From NCBI GenBank assembly GCA_902363335.1, contig CABIZV010000005.1, positions 62,001 through 126,000 of the forward strand: DNA of 64,000 bases, written 5' to 3'. The DNA is from Enterobacteriaceae bacterium. GTDB lineage: Bacteria > Pseudomonadota > Gammaproteobacteria > Enterobacterales > Enterobacteriaceae. The translations under genes and the position numbers were made by a program. The number at the start of each line of letters is the position of its first letter. Position 1 is the stretch's first letter. The notes beneath the pieces are model-generated. The model saw only the letters and a list, made by a program, of their open reading frames with translations. It did not search any database and had not been told where the DNA came from. Positions 36,882 through 45,478 of the stretch are shown here, one piece after another.

Positions 36882-38459
36882 ATGACAGCCAATATTCATA
36901 AACATCGCATTCTCATCCTTGATTTCGGCTCGCAGTATACGCAGCTGGTGGCACGTCGCGTGCGTGAACTGGGCGTCTATTGTGAACTGTGGGCATGGGA
37001 TGTTACTGAAGCACAAATCCGTGAGTTCAATCCGAGCGGGATCATCCTCTCCGGCGGCCCGGAAAGCACCACCGAAGACAACAGCCCGCGCGCACCGCAG
37101 TATGTGTTTGAAGCAGGCGTTCCGGTCTTCGGCGTATGTTATGGCATGCAGACCATGGCAATGCAGCTGGGTGGCCACGTTGAAAGCTCAAACGAACGCG
37201 AATTCGGTTATGCGCAGGTTGAAGTACAAACCGACAGCGCGCTGACCCGCGGTATTGAAGATTCCCTGACCGCAGACGGCAAACCGCTGCTGGACGTGTG
37301 GATGAGCCACGGCGATAAAGTAACGGCTATTCCGTCCGATTTCGTGACCGTAGCTAGCACTGAGACCTGCCCGTTCGCCATTATGGCTAACGAAGAAAAA
37401 CGTTTCTACGGCGTACAGTTCCACCCTGAAGTGACACACACTCGCCAGGGCCTGCGTATGCTGGAGCGTTTTGTTCGCGATATCTGCCAGTGCGAAGCGC
37501 TGTGGACCGCAGACAAAATTATCGAAGATGCCATCGTTCGCATCCGTGAACAGGTTGGCGACGACAAAGTGATCCTCGGCCTGTCCGGTGGCGTCGATTC
37601 TTCCGTTACCGCGATGCTTCTGCACCGCGCCATTGGTAAGAACCTGACCTGCGTATTCGTTGACAACGGCTTACTGCGTTTGAACGAAGCCGCGCAGGTG
37701 ATGGACATGTTCGGCGACCATTTCGGTCTGAATATCGTCCATGTTGAAGGTGAGCAGCGTTTCCTGGCCGCGCTGGCGGGTGAAAACGACCCTGAAGCCA
37801 AGCGTAAAATTATCGGCCGCGTGTTCGTTGAAGTCTTCGATGAAGAAGCGCTGAAGCTGGAAGACGTGAAATGGCTGGCGCAGGGTACGATCTATCCTGA
37901 TGTTATCGAATCTGCGGCTTCCGCCACCGGTAAAGCGCACGTCATCAAATCTCACCACAACGTGGGCGGCCTGCCGAAAGAGATGAAGATGGGCCTGGTT
38001 GAACCGCTGCGTGAGCTGTTCAAAGATGAAGTACGTAAAATTGGTCTGGAGCTGGGCCTGCCGTACGACATGCTGTACCGTCACCCATTCCCAGGCCCAG
38101 GCCTCGGTGTACGCGTGCTGGGTGAAGTGAAGAAAGAGTACTGCGACCTGCTGCGTCGTGCGGACGCTATCTTCATCGAAGAACTGCATAAAGCCGATCT
38201 GTATAACAAAGTCAGCCAGGCATTTACCGTGTTCTTGCCGGTTCGTTCCGTTGGTGTCATGGGCGATGGCCGTAAGTACGACTGGGTTGTTTCCCTGCGC
38301 GCCGTCGAAACCATCGACTTTATGACCGCGCACTGGGCACATCTGCCATATGACTTCTTAGGCCGCGTGTCCAACCGCATCATCAATGAAGTTAACGGTA
38401 TTTCCCGCGTGGTGTATGACATCAGCGGTAAGCCGCCAGCAACGATTGAGTGGGAATAA
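36882..38459 (+). CDS. guaA: GMP synthase (glutamine-hydrolysing)
   Basis: GuaA converts XMP to GMP using glutamine and ATP. The 525-residue protein has an N-terminal class I glutamine amidotransferase domain with nucleophile Cys86 in GVCYGMQ. An ATP-pyrophosphatase domain follows with P-loop LGLSGGVDSSV, and then a C-terminal dimerisation domain (RHPFPGPGLGVRV, ending PPATIEWE). It is co-transcribed with guaB. Confidence 0.98.
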   Translation: MTANIHKHRILILDFGSQYTQLVARRVRELGVYCELWAWDVTEAQIREFNPSGIILSGGPESTTEDNSPRAPQYVFEAGVPVFGVCYGMQTMAMQLGGHVESSNEREFGYAQVEVQTDSALTRGIEDSLTADGKPLLDVWMSHGDKVTAIPSDFVTVASTETCPFAIMANEEKRFYGVQFHPEVTHTRQGLRMLERFVRDICQCEALWTADKIIEDAIVRIREQVGDDKVILGLSGGVDSSVTAMLLHRAIGKNLTCVFVDNGLLRLNEAAQVMDMFGDHFGLNIVHVEGEQRFLAALAGENDPEAKRKIIGRVFVEVFDEEALKLEDVKWLAQGTIYPDVIESAASATGKAHVIKSHHNVGGLPKEMKMGLVEPLRELFKDEVRKIGLELGLPYDMLYRHPFPGPGLGVRVLGEVKKEYCDLLRRADAIFIEELHKADLYNKVSQAFTVFLPVRSVGVMGDGRKYDWVVSLRAVETIDFMTAHWAHLPYDFLGRVSNRIINEVNGISRVVYDISGKPPATIEWE

Positions 38460-38493
38460 GTTAATAATTCCTGCGCTTAAATAAGCTGTAAAA

Positions 38494-38528
38494 AATAAGG
38501 CAACCCATTTGAATCGGGTTGCCTTATT
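38494..38528. terminator. Strong terminator between guaA and yfgI
   Basis: AATAAGGCAACCC (38494-38506) and GGGTTGCCTTATT (38516-38528) form a perfect 13-base-pair stem with a nine-base loop, with A-rich and T-rich flanks. It can serve guaA and the convergent yfgI. Confidence 0.85.
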
Positions 38529-38554
38529 TCGTTATGGGCGATAAAAATCAAACG

Positions 38555-39094
38555 CTAATCAAACCAGCTACTTTGCTTTTTCTCTTCAGCTTTGCCCACG
38601 CTCTGCATGAGGTCGCGTCCGCCTTCAGAGATATTTCGATTGGCATCAGCTTCTGATTGTGTCACGTCAGTTTGTGCCGCTTTACTTTTCAGTTCCTGAT
38701 CGATGAAATCATTTTCTCGTTTTACGCGCGCTTCCTCTTTGGCGAGAGCCAGTTTCTGTTTCTGAATTTCTAAACTACGAAGTTCATCCTCATAACCCTG
38801 GTCTCTTTTCTTATCCTGAGAGGCTTCAACATCAAGCTTATCCTGCCGAGCCTGACGTGCAGCGGCGGCTTCAGCCGCTTTTTTATTCGCTGCGGCCTGC
38901 GCGTTCGCACGTCGCTGGTTATCCTGCTGGATCCGTCTGTTGCGCTCAGCTACCCAGTCATCATGCTGCTTCTGCTCTTCGTTTTTGCCTTGTTGTTCAG
39001 CCTGTGCGACCGCAGAGAGCTGATCTTGCAAAGACGCTGAAAAAGCGGCATGACTTAACGTTGCGAGAAAAACGGCCAGAACGATTTTTTTCAT
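38555..39094 (-). CDS. yfgI: Periplasmic coiled-coil protein YfgI
   Basis: This is a 179-residue protein with a signal peptide (1-20, ending AAFSA). The rest is almost entirely charged, Ala/Gln/Lys/Glu-rich helix predicted to form a coiled coil (about 25-170), ending KQSSWFD. It matches the length and place of E. coli YfgI (DUF5384 family), whose role is not established. It lies 15 bases downstream of yfgH and is probably co-transcribed with it. Confidence 0.82.
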   Translation of the reverse strand: MKKIVLAVFLATLSHAAFSASLQDQLSAVAQAEQQGKNEEQKQHDDWVAERNRRIQQDNQRRANAQAAANKKAAEAAAARQARQDKLDVEASQDKKRDQGYEDELRSLEIQKQKLALAKEEARVKRENDFIDQELKSKAAQTDVTQSEADANRNISEGGRDLMQSVGKAEEKKQSSWFD

Positions 39095-39109
39095 GAGTCC
39101 CCCTGATGA

Positions 39110-39625
39110 TTAACCTTTTTCAGGGCATTTTGCGTTTGGCTGAATACGCGTTTCGTTGTAGGTCGTGGTAATGACTACCGCCAGACCGGTACTGAATTGA
39201 CAAGCTTTGCCAACCTGCGTTGAGGTATAAACCTTAGTACCTTCTTTGTAGGTTAACGAAACGCCTTCTACCATCGTTTTATCGCTGACCAGTGAACCTG
39301 CTGCTGCGCCTGCGGTGCCGCCGGCAACTGCGCCAACGGTAGTGTTAGTGTTACTACGTGAACCCACGTTATGGCCAATCACCCCACCGGCTACCGCGCC
39401 AAGAATTGCGCCTGTAGCCTGTGCTGCACGTTTATTTTGTGTATTGTCGACAGCCACTTTTGCTGGCAGAACGGAAATGATGTTGACCGTTTTAGTTTCT
39501 TGCTTTGAATTGAGCTGATCAGTCTGGTAGACATCAGCCGCATGTTCGTCAGCGTTTGACTGACAACCCGCCAATGTAAAGCTGGCAATTAAAGCTAAAG
39601 AGAGGGCGCATTTTTTAAAGTTCAT
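39110..39625 (-). CDS. yfgH: Glycine-zipper outer-membrane lipoprotein YfgH
   Basis: The 171-residue lipoprotein has lipobox LAGC (Cys21) followed by Gln, favouring the outer membrane. A glycine-zipper hydrophobic stretch (about 70-115, GAILGAVAGGVIGHNVG and GAVAGGTAGAAAG) is typical of the 17-kDa antigen/SlyB group. The C-terminal part has the family's Cys residue and ends NAKCPEKG. Its role is likely in envelope integrity; the family suggests this but it is not proven. It precedes yfgI on the same strand. Confidence 0.88.
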   Translation of the reverse strand: MNFKKCALSLALIASFTLAGCQSNADEHAADVYQTDQLNSKQETKTVNIISVLPAKVAVDNTQNKRAAQATGAILGAVAGGVIGHNVGSRSNTNTTVGAVAGGTAGAAAGSLVSDKTMVEGVSLTYKEGTKVYTSTQVGKACQFSTGLAVVITTTYNETRIQPNAKCPEKG

Positions 39626-39907
39626 TACGATTCCTTGTTAATCACATTGAAAAAAACAAGTCATTTAAAAACAGCCAAAATTAAAAGTAAACCTATCGAT
39701 TTCCACTGTTTTTAACGTAATTTTTGGTTTTATAACAATAAGATATATAATTGATGCTTGCTGGGGTAAAAAGTGTTTTATATTACTGTTATTATTTTAT
39801 AATTGCGTTGAATGAAATATTGCTAAAGGCGAGAAAATTAGCGATTTTTTTAACAGTGGCGATGATGGCATCAATAATCCCTCTGCAAACGCAGAGGGAA
39901 TTGTATG
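39626..39907. other. yfgH upstream region and terminator of the MscS-like gene
   Basis: This 282-base AT-rich gap holds the yfgH promoter zone at its left. At its right a hairpin (CCCTCTGC 39879-39886, GCAGAGGG 39891-39898, four-base loop) would end the minus-strand MscS-like transcript. I see no credible ORF. Confidence 0.65.
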
Positions 39908-40786
39908 TTAATCGACCAGCTGAAGTTGAGGGTGTGCGGGGGAGGTCACGTTCTCGACTCTGATATCCATTTGTGGATATGGCAAATCGATATGATTCGC
40001 GTCCATCGCTTCCTTAATATTTTCCAGCAAATCGTAGTAGGTGTTCCAGTATTCGGCGTTAGGAACCCACACTCGCACATAAAAATTCAGCGATGAGGCG
40101 GCAAGCTCGCCGAGTCTTACCGTCACTGAGCGATTTTTGTCGATACGTTTGTCCTGTTCAATAATATCCAGGATCACTTTCTTCACATCGGCAATGCGGC
40201 TCCGATAGCCGACACCGATAACCAGATCGATTCGGCGGAAGGGGTGGCGAGAGTAGTTGATGATGTTGTCAGCGATGATTTTACCGTTTGGGATCACCAC
40301 TTCTTTACTGTCGGCGGTCAGCAAGGTGGTTGAGAAGATATGAACCTTTTCTACCGTCCCGGTGACAGCGCCAATTTGTACAACTTCTCCTGCACGAAAC
40401 GGACGCAACGAGACCAGCAATACGCCAGCGGCAAAGTTCGATAGCGACCCCTGTAGCGCCAGACCAACAGCTAAGCCAGCAGCACCGATAATGGCGATAA
40501 TCGATGAGGTTTCAATACCAATACGCCCTAGTGCAGCGACGATGAAGAAGGCCAGGGTGATGTAGCGGACCAGTGCGGTAAAGAACTGGACGATGGTAAC
40601 ATCGACGTTGCGTTTTTTTAGCAGCTTTTCCAGTCCATGGGAGAGCAGGCGGGAGACCGATTTACCGATAAACAATAAAATAACAGCGGCGAGAATATTC
40701 CAGCCAAATTGAATGACCGCATCACTGTGACCGGCCACCCACTCTAAACCACTTCTTATTTTAGGAAATAGTGTGAAATGCTTCAT
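39908..40786 (-). CDS. MscS-family mechanosensitive channel (paralogue)
   Basis: The 292-residue protein is a small-conductance mechanosensitive channel of MscS size. Three membrane helices lie at about 28-48, 65-88 and 94-127. The pore-lining third helix has GAAGLAVGLALQGSLSN, the same Gly/Ala packing pattern as E. coli MscS. The beta domain follows with RPFRAGEVV and VVIPNGKIIADNIINYS, and the C-terminal domain ends DLPYPQMDIRVEN. E. coli mscS sits elsewhere, near fbaA, so this looks like an additional copy inserted between yfgH and yfgG. It opens under osmotic downshock to release solutes. The ATG is preceded by a CAGGGTAATG-like site. Confidence 0.88.
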   Translation of the reverse strand: MKHFTLFPKIRSGLEWVAGHSDAVIQFGWNILAAVILLFIGKSVSRLLSHGLEKLLKKRNVDVTIVQFFTALVRYITLAFFIVAALGRIGIETSSIIAIIGAAGLAVGLALQGSLSNFAAGVLLVSLRPFRAGEVVQIGAVTGTVEKVHIFSTTLLTADSKEVVIPNGKIIADNIINYSRHPFRRIDLVIGVGYRSRIADVKKVILDIIEQDKRIDKNRSVTVRLGELAASSLNFYVRVWVPNAEYWNTYYDLLENIKEAMDANHIDLPYPQMDIRVENVTSPAHPQLQLVD

Positions 40787-41139
40787 GACATTACCCTGTT
40801 GCGTTAAAATTCAAATAAATTTGAATCATTGCATATAAAATATTTATTTATATATCGCTTATATTTTCATGCGTTATTTATTGGCGATGCTTCAAACAAA
40901 AATTGCTTTAAATGCATCCAATTGACCGGCTTATAAAAAACAGCGCGAATGGTGCGGCGAAGATAAAAGAAAAGTTTGTGAAATTGTGCGGCAGATGGGG
41001 GATGGATACAAACATCTCAGGACGAGGTTGATAAAGAAGGGGTGGGCGCGGGATAATGTAAATCCCTTACCGGATGGTTAAATGGTGTGCGATTAGCCAT
41101 CCGGTAAGGAATCTTGGTACAAGGAAAAAAAGCTTACGA
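40787..41139. other. Intergenic region before the MscS-like gene, with inverted repeat
   Basis: This is a 353-base stretch without a gene. The left 100 bases are strongly AT-rich and probably contain the minus-strand promoter of the channel gene. At the right, CTTACCGGATGG and CCATCCGGTAAG (about 41066-41108) form a 12-base-pair stem with a 19-base loop just beyond the yfgG stop. It resembles a half REP and may end yfgG transcription. Confidence 0.6.
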
Positions 41140-41340
41140 TTAACGCGCGTCGGTTTGCGCTGAGGGGGCCTGCTGCTGGCTGCTTTGCTGGGATTCTTTT
41201 TTATCCTGATGGTGATGCCACGCACCGATAGCGGAGTAGACGAAGCGTCCAAAGAAGAAGAGAAAGCTGATGAGGAGTACGATACGGATCATTCGACTGT
41301 TAAATCGGTGTCGCTTTCGTAAACTGGTAACCTGGCTCAC
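41140..41340 (-). CDS. yfgG: Small membrane protein YfgG
   Basis: This is a 66-residue protein with a basic N terminus (TSLRKRHRFNSRM), one membrane helix (about 19-38) and a His/Gln/Lys-rich tail (WHHHQDKK). It matches E. coli YfgG, reported to affect nickel/cobalt tolerance. The GTG at 41340 is preferred to the upstream in-frame start at 41403, because the E. coli protein starts with the equivalent SQ-x-TS-x-RKRHRF and an AAGGAC ribosome site lies just upstream of the GTG. Confidence 0.82.
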   Translation of the reverse strand: MSQVTSLRKRHRFNSRMIRIVLLISFLFFFGRFVYSAIGAWHHHQDKKESQQSSQQQAPSAQTDAR

Positions 41341-41692
41341 AAAGGGGTCCTTAAGAAATGCCCATGCACGGGCGATTGCTACATTAAGGCACAGAGTCAG
41401 CAAGGGGTCAATTGCGCTGAATGTAAAAAAACGTCAGATAAAACATTAATTAATGTTATATAAGATATTATTCGTATTCACAAACAAACATGCTAAATCT
41501 GCGGTGACGCTAAAAATTGTTATTTAATATTTTTAGGCGTGTATTTTTTGACTCACATCAAGCCTGATTCGGCGATGATAACTAAAATCTTCCACCTGAC
41601 CCGCGTATAATCTTACCTCGCGGCCCTTACAAGCCAGGTTGGATGCCTGTCTACAAATACCCAGCAGGAATTGGGGTATCCGTTGAGCATCT
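41341..41692. other. yfgG-yfgF divergent region with AT palindrome and leader hairpin
   Basis: This 352-base gap between divergent genes contains a perfect 16-base palindrome AACATTAATTAATGTT (41442-41457). A TATAAT box lies at 41606-41611 and is a plausible -10 for yfgF, though its -35 is weak. A hairpin (ATACCC facing GGGTAT, about 41657-41680) sits just before the yfgF start. No ORF is supported. Confidence 0.6.
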
Positions 41693-43975
41693 ATGAAATT
41701 CTGTAAGCTGTATAAAAAATATCGCGATCGCTGGTGGGGCCTCCCCCTGATATTACCCCTTCTGGTGTTACCAATTATTAAAATTGCTAATACATATACC
41801 TATATTGAAGGCGGTAAAACCTATCTTTATTTTCTGCCGCTGCCCTTCATGCTGTGCATGATGCTGTTTTTCGGCTGGAAATCATTACCGGGGTTGATCG
41901 CGGCCATGAGCTGTTATATGACGCGGGATTTACATTTTGTCGAAAAAATAGGCATTACATTACAGTTTATTATTCCGTCGATTGTGGCCTGGGGTGGCTA
42001 TCAATTTTTTAATGAACAGCGGAAAATGATTTCCCATGGCGATACTCGCCTCATGGCGTATCGGCTTTTCTGGCAGATGTTTATTCCCGCAACGTTATTT
42101 TTAGTCCTGATACAGTTCTCGCTCTATATTGGCTTATACCCCAGTTTGGGCGATACCCGCTGGATATCGCCTCTGACGCAGCGTAACTTAATTAATTATC
42201 AGTCTCTGCTGATGGGCTACCTGACCGGGGTCCCGCTGTGCTATTTATTGATTCGCTTAATACGCAACCCCTATTATTTACGCAGCTTTATCTCCCAGGT
42301 TCGTCGTGATTTTGATCCAAAAGTGACCTGGACGGAAATTCTGATATGGGGGGCCGTGGTGGTGGGCATCATGACGATGCTGACGAAGCCGATGACCAAA
42401 GCCAGCACCATTTTCAGCACCAACTATACCCTCTCATTGTTACTGCCGGTGATGCTCTGGGGCTCAATGCGCTTTGGCTATCGCTTCATTTCGGTCATCT
42501 GGACGCTTATTGTCATTGTCGCCATTCACTATCACTACCACTATGTGCCAAGAAGTACCGGTTATAGCGTGCAGATGGCGATTACCTCCTCAAGCTATCT
42601 GATTTTCTCGTTCATTATTGCCTATATGGCGATGCTCTCAAGCCGGCAGCGCTCCATTCATGAACGGGTGCGGCGGATTGCCTTTATCGATCCGGTGGTG
42701 AGTCTGCCCAATATGCGCGCGCTTAGCCGGGCGATTGACCACATGCCCTGGTCCGTGCTGTGTTTCCTGCGTATGCCGGACCTTGAGGTGCTGACACGCC
42801 ACTACGGCATTATGCTGCGCATTAACTACAAGCAGAATCTGGCAGAGTCGTTGGGCCATATCCTGACTGAAGGTGAAGGGGTGTATCAGCTCACCGGCAG
42901 CGATTTAGCGGTGCTTCTGCATACGGAGTCGTATAAAGATCGCGTAAATTCGCTCTACGAGCACCTTCAACGCTTCCGCTATTGCTGGAACGGCATGCCG
43001 TTACAGCCGCAGATTGGTATGAGCTATTGCTATATCCACTCGCCAATTGCGCATCTTCCCCTGATGTTAGGTGAATTAAGCACGGTGGCTGAACTGTCGC
43101 TGTCGAGCAAGCGCCCGGAGAACCTACAGCGTCGTGGAGCGCAATATGCGCAGCAGGAGCTGAAAGATAAAATTGCCATGATGGTTCGCGTACAACAGGC
43201 GCTGGAGAACGATCGCTTCTGCCTGATGGCGCAGCCTATCGTCGGCATTCGTGGTGATAACTATCACGAAGTGCTGCTGCGCATGTTGGGTGATGATGAT
43301 GAACTGATCTCACCATTACTCTTCTTGCCGGTGGCCCACGAATTTGGCCTGGCGTCACGTATTGACCTGTGGGTTCTGAAAAATACGCTGCGCTTTATGG
43401 CTGATTGTCGAAGTCGCCATCCTGGGATGCGGCTGGCTATAAACCTGTCGCCTTCAACGGCAAGCGGACTGGGTTTTGCGGAGCAGGTCGCGGCGTTGCT
43501 TGAAGAGTATGACATTCAGGCGTGGCAACTGGTGTTTGAAATCACCGAAAGCCACTCGCTGGTGAACCCTGAGCAGGCAAGACGCACGTTGGGTGAGCTT
43601 CAGGATTTAGGCTGTCGGGTGGCGATTGATGACTTTGGTACTGGCTATGCAAGCTACGCGCGTTTGAAACATATTCGTGCGGATATTCTCAAAATTGACG
43701 GTAGCTTTATTCGCAATATTGCGACCAGTAGCCTGGACTATCAGATTGTTTCATCCATCTGTCATCTGGCGCGAATGAAGAAAATGCGCGTTGTGGCTGA
43801 GTATGTTGAAAATGAAGAGATCCGCACGGCCGCGATTGCGTTAGGGATTGATTATCTGCAGGGGTATTGCATTGGTAAGCCAGCCCCTTTGCAGGAGCTG
43901 GCCGGTGCTTCAGAACATACAGAGCAATCAGATGACGGCGTTCTCGCCGATCGTCCGCTCCTCGGTAATTTTTAA
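41693..43975 (+). CDS. pdeA: Membrane cyclic-di-GMP phosphodiesterase YfgF (PdeA)
   Basis: The 760-residue protein hydrolyses the second messenger c-di-GMP. A MASE1-type membrane region (about 15-320, eight or so helices) is followed by a degenerate GGDEF domain lacking the GGDEF motif (about 330-480). An EAL domain follows (about 500-740): the signature glutamate is in HEVLLRML, and INLSPS, ITESHSL, DDFGTGYASYARLK, DGSFIRN and VVAEYVEN are present. It resembles E. coli YfgF, which acts in anaerobic peroxide response. Its 3' end overlaps the convergent ppx by 48 bases. Confidence 0.93.
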   Translation: MKFCKLYKKYRDRWWGLPLILPLLVLPIIKIANTYTYIEGGKTYLYFLPLPFMLCMMLFFGWKSLPGLIAAMSCYMTRDLHFVEKIGITLQFIIPSIVAWGGYQFFNEQRKMISHGDTRLMAYRLFWQMFIPATLFLVLIQFSLYIGLYPSLGDTRWISPLTQRNLINYQSLLMGYLTGVPLCYLLIRLIRNPYYLRSFISQVRRDFDPKVTWTEILIWGAVVVGIMTMLTKPMTKASTIFSTNYTLSLLLPVMLWGSMRFGYRFISVIWTLIVIVAIHYHYHYVPRSTGYSVQMAITSSSYLIFSFIIAYMAMLSSRQRSIHERVRRIAFIDPVVSLPNMRALSRAIDHMPWSVLCFLRMPDLEVLTRHYGIMLRINYKQNLAESLGHILTEGEGVYQLTGSDLAVLLHTESYKDRVNSLYEHLQRFRYCWNGMPLQPQIGMSYCYIHSPIAHLPLMLGELSTVAELSLSSKRPENLQRRGAQYAQQELKDKIAMMVRVQQALENDRFCLMAQPIVGIRGDNYHEVLLRMLGDDDELISPLLFLPVAHEFGLASRIDLWVLKNTLRFMADCRSRHPGMRLAINLSPSTASGLGFAEQVAALLEEYDIQAWQLVFEITESHSLVNPEQARRTLGELQDLGCRVAIDDFGTGYASYARLKHIRADILKIDGSFIRNIATSSLDYQIVSSICHLARMKKMRVVAEYVENEEIRTAAIALGIDYLQGYCIGKPAPLQELAGASEHTEQSDDGVLADRPLLGNF

Positions 43976-45475
43976 TAACCAGCCGGTTACGCTTTCCCAG
44001 TACTGCTGCTCTTTCTCCAGATCGAGCAGCACCAACGCATTTTGCGTAAACCAGTCATGCGGGAAACAGAGCGTCCAGTGATTGGCCTCGGTTGTCAGCT
44101 TCAGCGTCGGCGGCGTAGTGGTTGCCTGACGCTGATTATTTAGCAGCACCCCAAGACGCAGAAGCTGAATCATGGGCAGGAACTGCTTCTTCTTAAATAG
44201 CGTGAAGCGCGGCAGCTCATCGAGTTTGATGGCTTTACGGTGGAAGCGTACCAGCGTCGCCATCAAATACTGCTGTTCCTGATTGAACCCCGGCAGGTCG
44301 CTGTTTTGCAAAATATAGGCCGAGTGGCGATGCATGCCGCTATGGTTAATATTCAGTCCAACCTCATGCAGCATAGACGCCCACTTAAGTAGCGCAGTCA
44401 GCTGCGGATTTCCCAGCTTCGGGTTTTGCTCAAGCCACTGATCGTAAATCTGCATCGTGGTTTCCAGCACCCGCTGCGCCTGCTCGCGATCGATATTGTA
44501 CTGATTCGCCAGACTCTGTGCGGTGCGGCTGCGGACATCCTGATGACGGAAGCGGCCTTCCATTTCATACAGTACCCCCTCACGCAGTGCGCCATCGGAA
44601 AGACGTAGCTCTTTTATCCCCAGCGCATCAAACACGCCGCAGAGAATGGCAAGACCGGGCACAAAAACGTTTTTACGCTCTTCAGACAGTCCTGGCAGGC
44701 TAAGGGAGCTAAAGTTTTTGCTTTTCAGCACTTCGTCAACCAGCAGGTCGAGGCGTTCAGGGGTGATAAAACCATCTTTTTCCCCCATCTCCAGCAGAAC
44801 TTCATGAGCTGCCTTGATGGTGCCAGAAGCGCCCATTGCCACATTCCAGCCCTGAATGCGATATTGCCATGCCAGCGTTTCCAGCTTCTGTACCGCGGCA
44901 AGACGCGCGCGCTGGAAGTTCTCCCGGTTGATGGTGCCGGCGAGGAAAAATTGCTGGCCGAAGCTTACGCAACCCATACGGCGGCTTTCAACCAGAATGG
45001 GCTCGAAGTCTTCACCGATAACAAGCTCCGTCGAACCACCGCCGATATCAATCACCAGCTTGCGGCCTTTCTCCGGTTGCGTATGCTCGACGCCCATAAA
45101 GATCAGACGTGCTTCTTCATTCCCGGAGATAATTTCAATCGGGTAGGGGATAACTTTTTCCGCACGCGTTAAGAACTCGGTCGCGTTCGCAGCCTGACGT
45201 AGTGAGTGCGTACCCACGATACACACGCTGGCAGGGGAGAAACCCTGCAGACGTTCGGCAAATAGCGACAAACAGCTGAGCCCACGCTCCATCGCTTCTT
45301 CGCTCAGCATATTGTTTTCATCCAGACCGTCGGCCAGATGAACGCGCTGCTTCAAGCGGCCAATAATCTGCATCGCGCCATCAACGACGCGCGCGATGAC
45401 CATATGAAAACTGTTCGAACCAAGATCGACCGCCGCAAATTCTTGCGGCCGGGGTGCTTTGCTTTTTATTGGCAT
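43928..45475 (-). CDS. ppx: Exopolyphosphatase
   Basis: Ppx releases phosphate processively from polyphosphate chains. The 515-residue protein has the ASKHA ATPase-fold motifs AVDLGSNSFHMV near the N terminus and VIDIGGGSTELV near residue 145. An HD-like helical domain follows from about 310, with LHEVGLNINHSGMHRHS. It follows ppk with three bases between them, so the synthase and the hydrolase of polyphosphate share an operon. It is the usual length (E. coli about 513). Confidence 0.97.
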   Translation of the reverse strand: MPIKSKAPRPQEFAAVDLGSNSFHMVIARVVDGAMQIIGRLKQRVHLADGLDENNMLSEEAMERGLSCLSLFAERLQGFSPASVCIVGTHSLRQAANATEFLTRAEKVIPYPIEIISGNEEARLIFMGVEHTQPEKGRKLVIDIGGGSTELVIGEDFEPILVESRRMGCVSFGQQFFLAGTINRENFQRARLAAVQKLETLAWQYRIQGWNVAMGASGTIKAAHEVLLEMGEKDGFITPERLDLLVDEVLKSKNFSSLSLPGLSEERKNVFVPGLAILCGVFDALGIKELRLSDGALREGVLYEMEGRFRHQDVRSRTAQSLANQYNIDREQAQRVLETTMQIYDQWLEQNPKLGNPQLTALLKWASMLHEVGLNINHSGMHRHSAYILQNSDLPGFNQEQQYLMATLVRFHRKAIKLDELPRFTLFKKKQFLPMIQLLRLGVLLNNQRQATTTPPTLKLTTEANHWTLCFPHDWFTQNALVLLDLEKEQQYWESVTGWLLKITEERTIGENAVI

Positions 45476-45478
45476 AGG

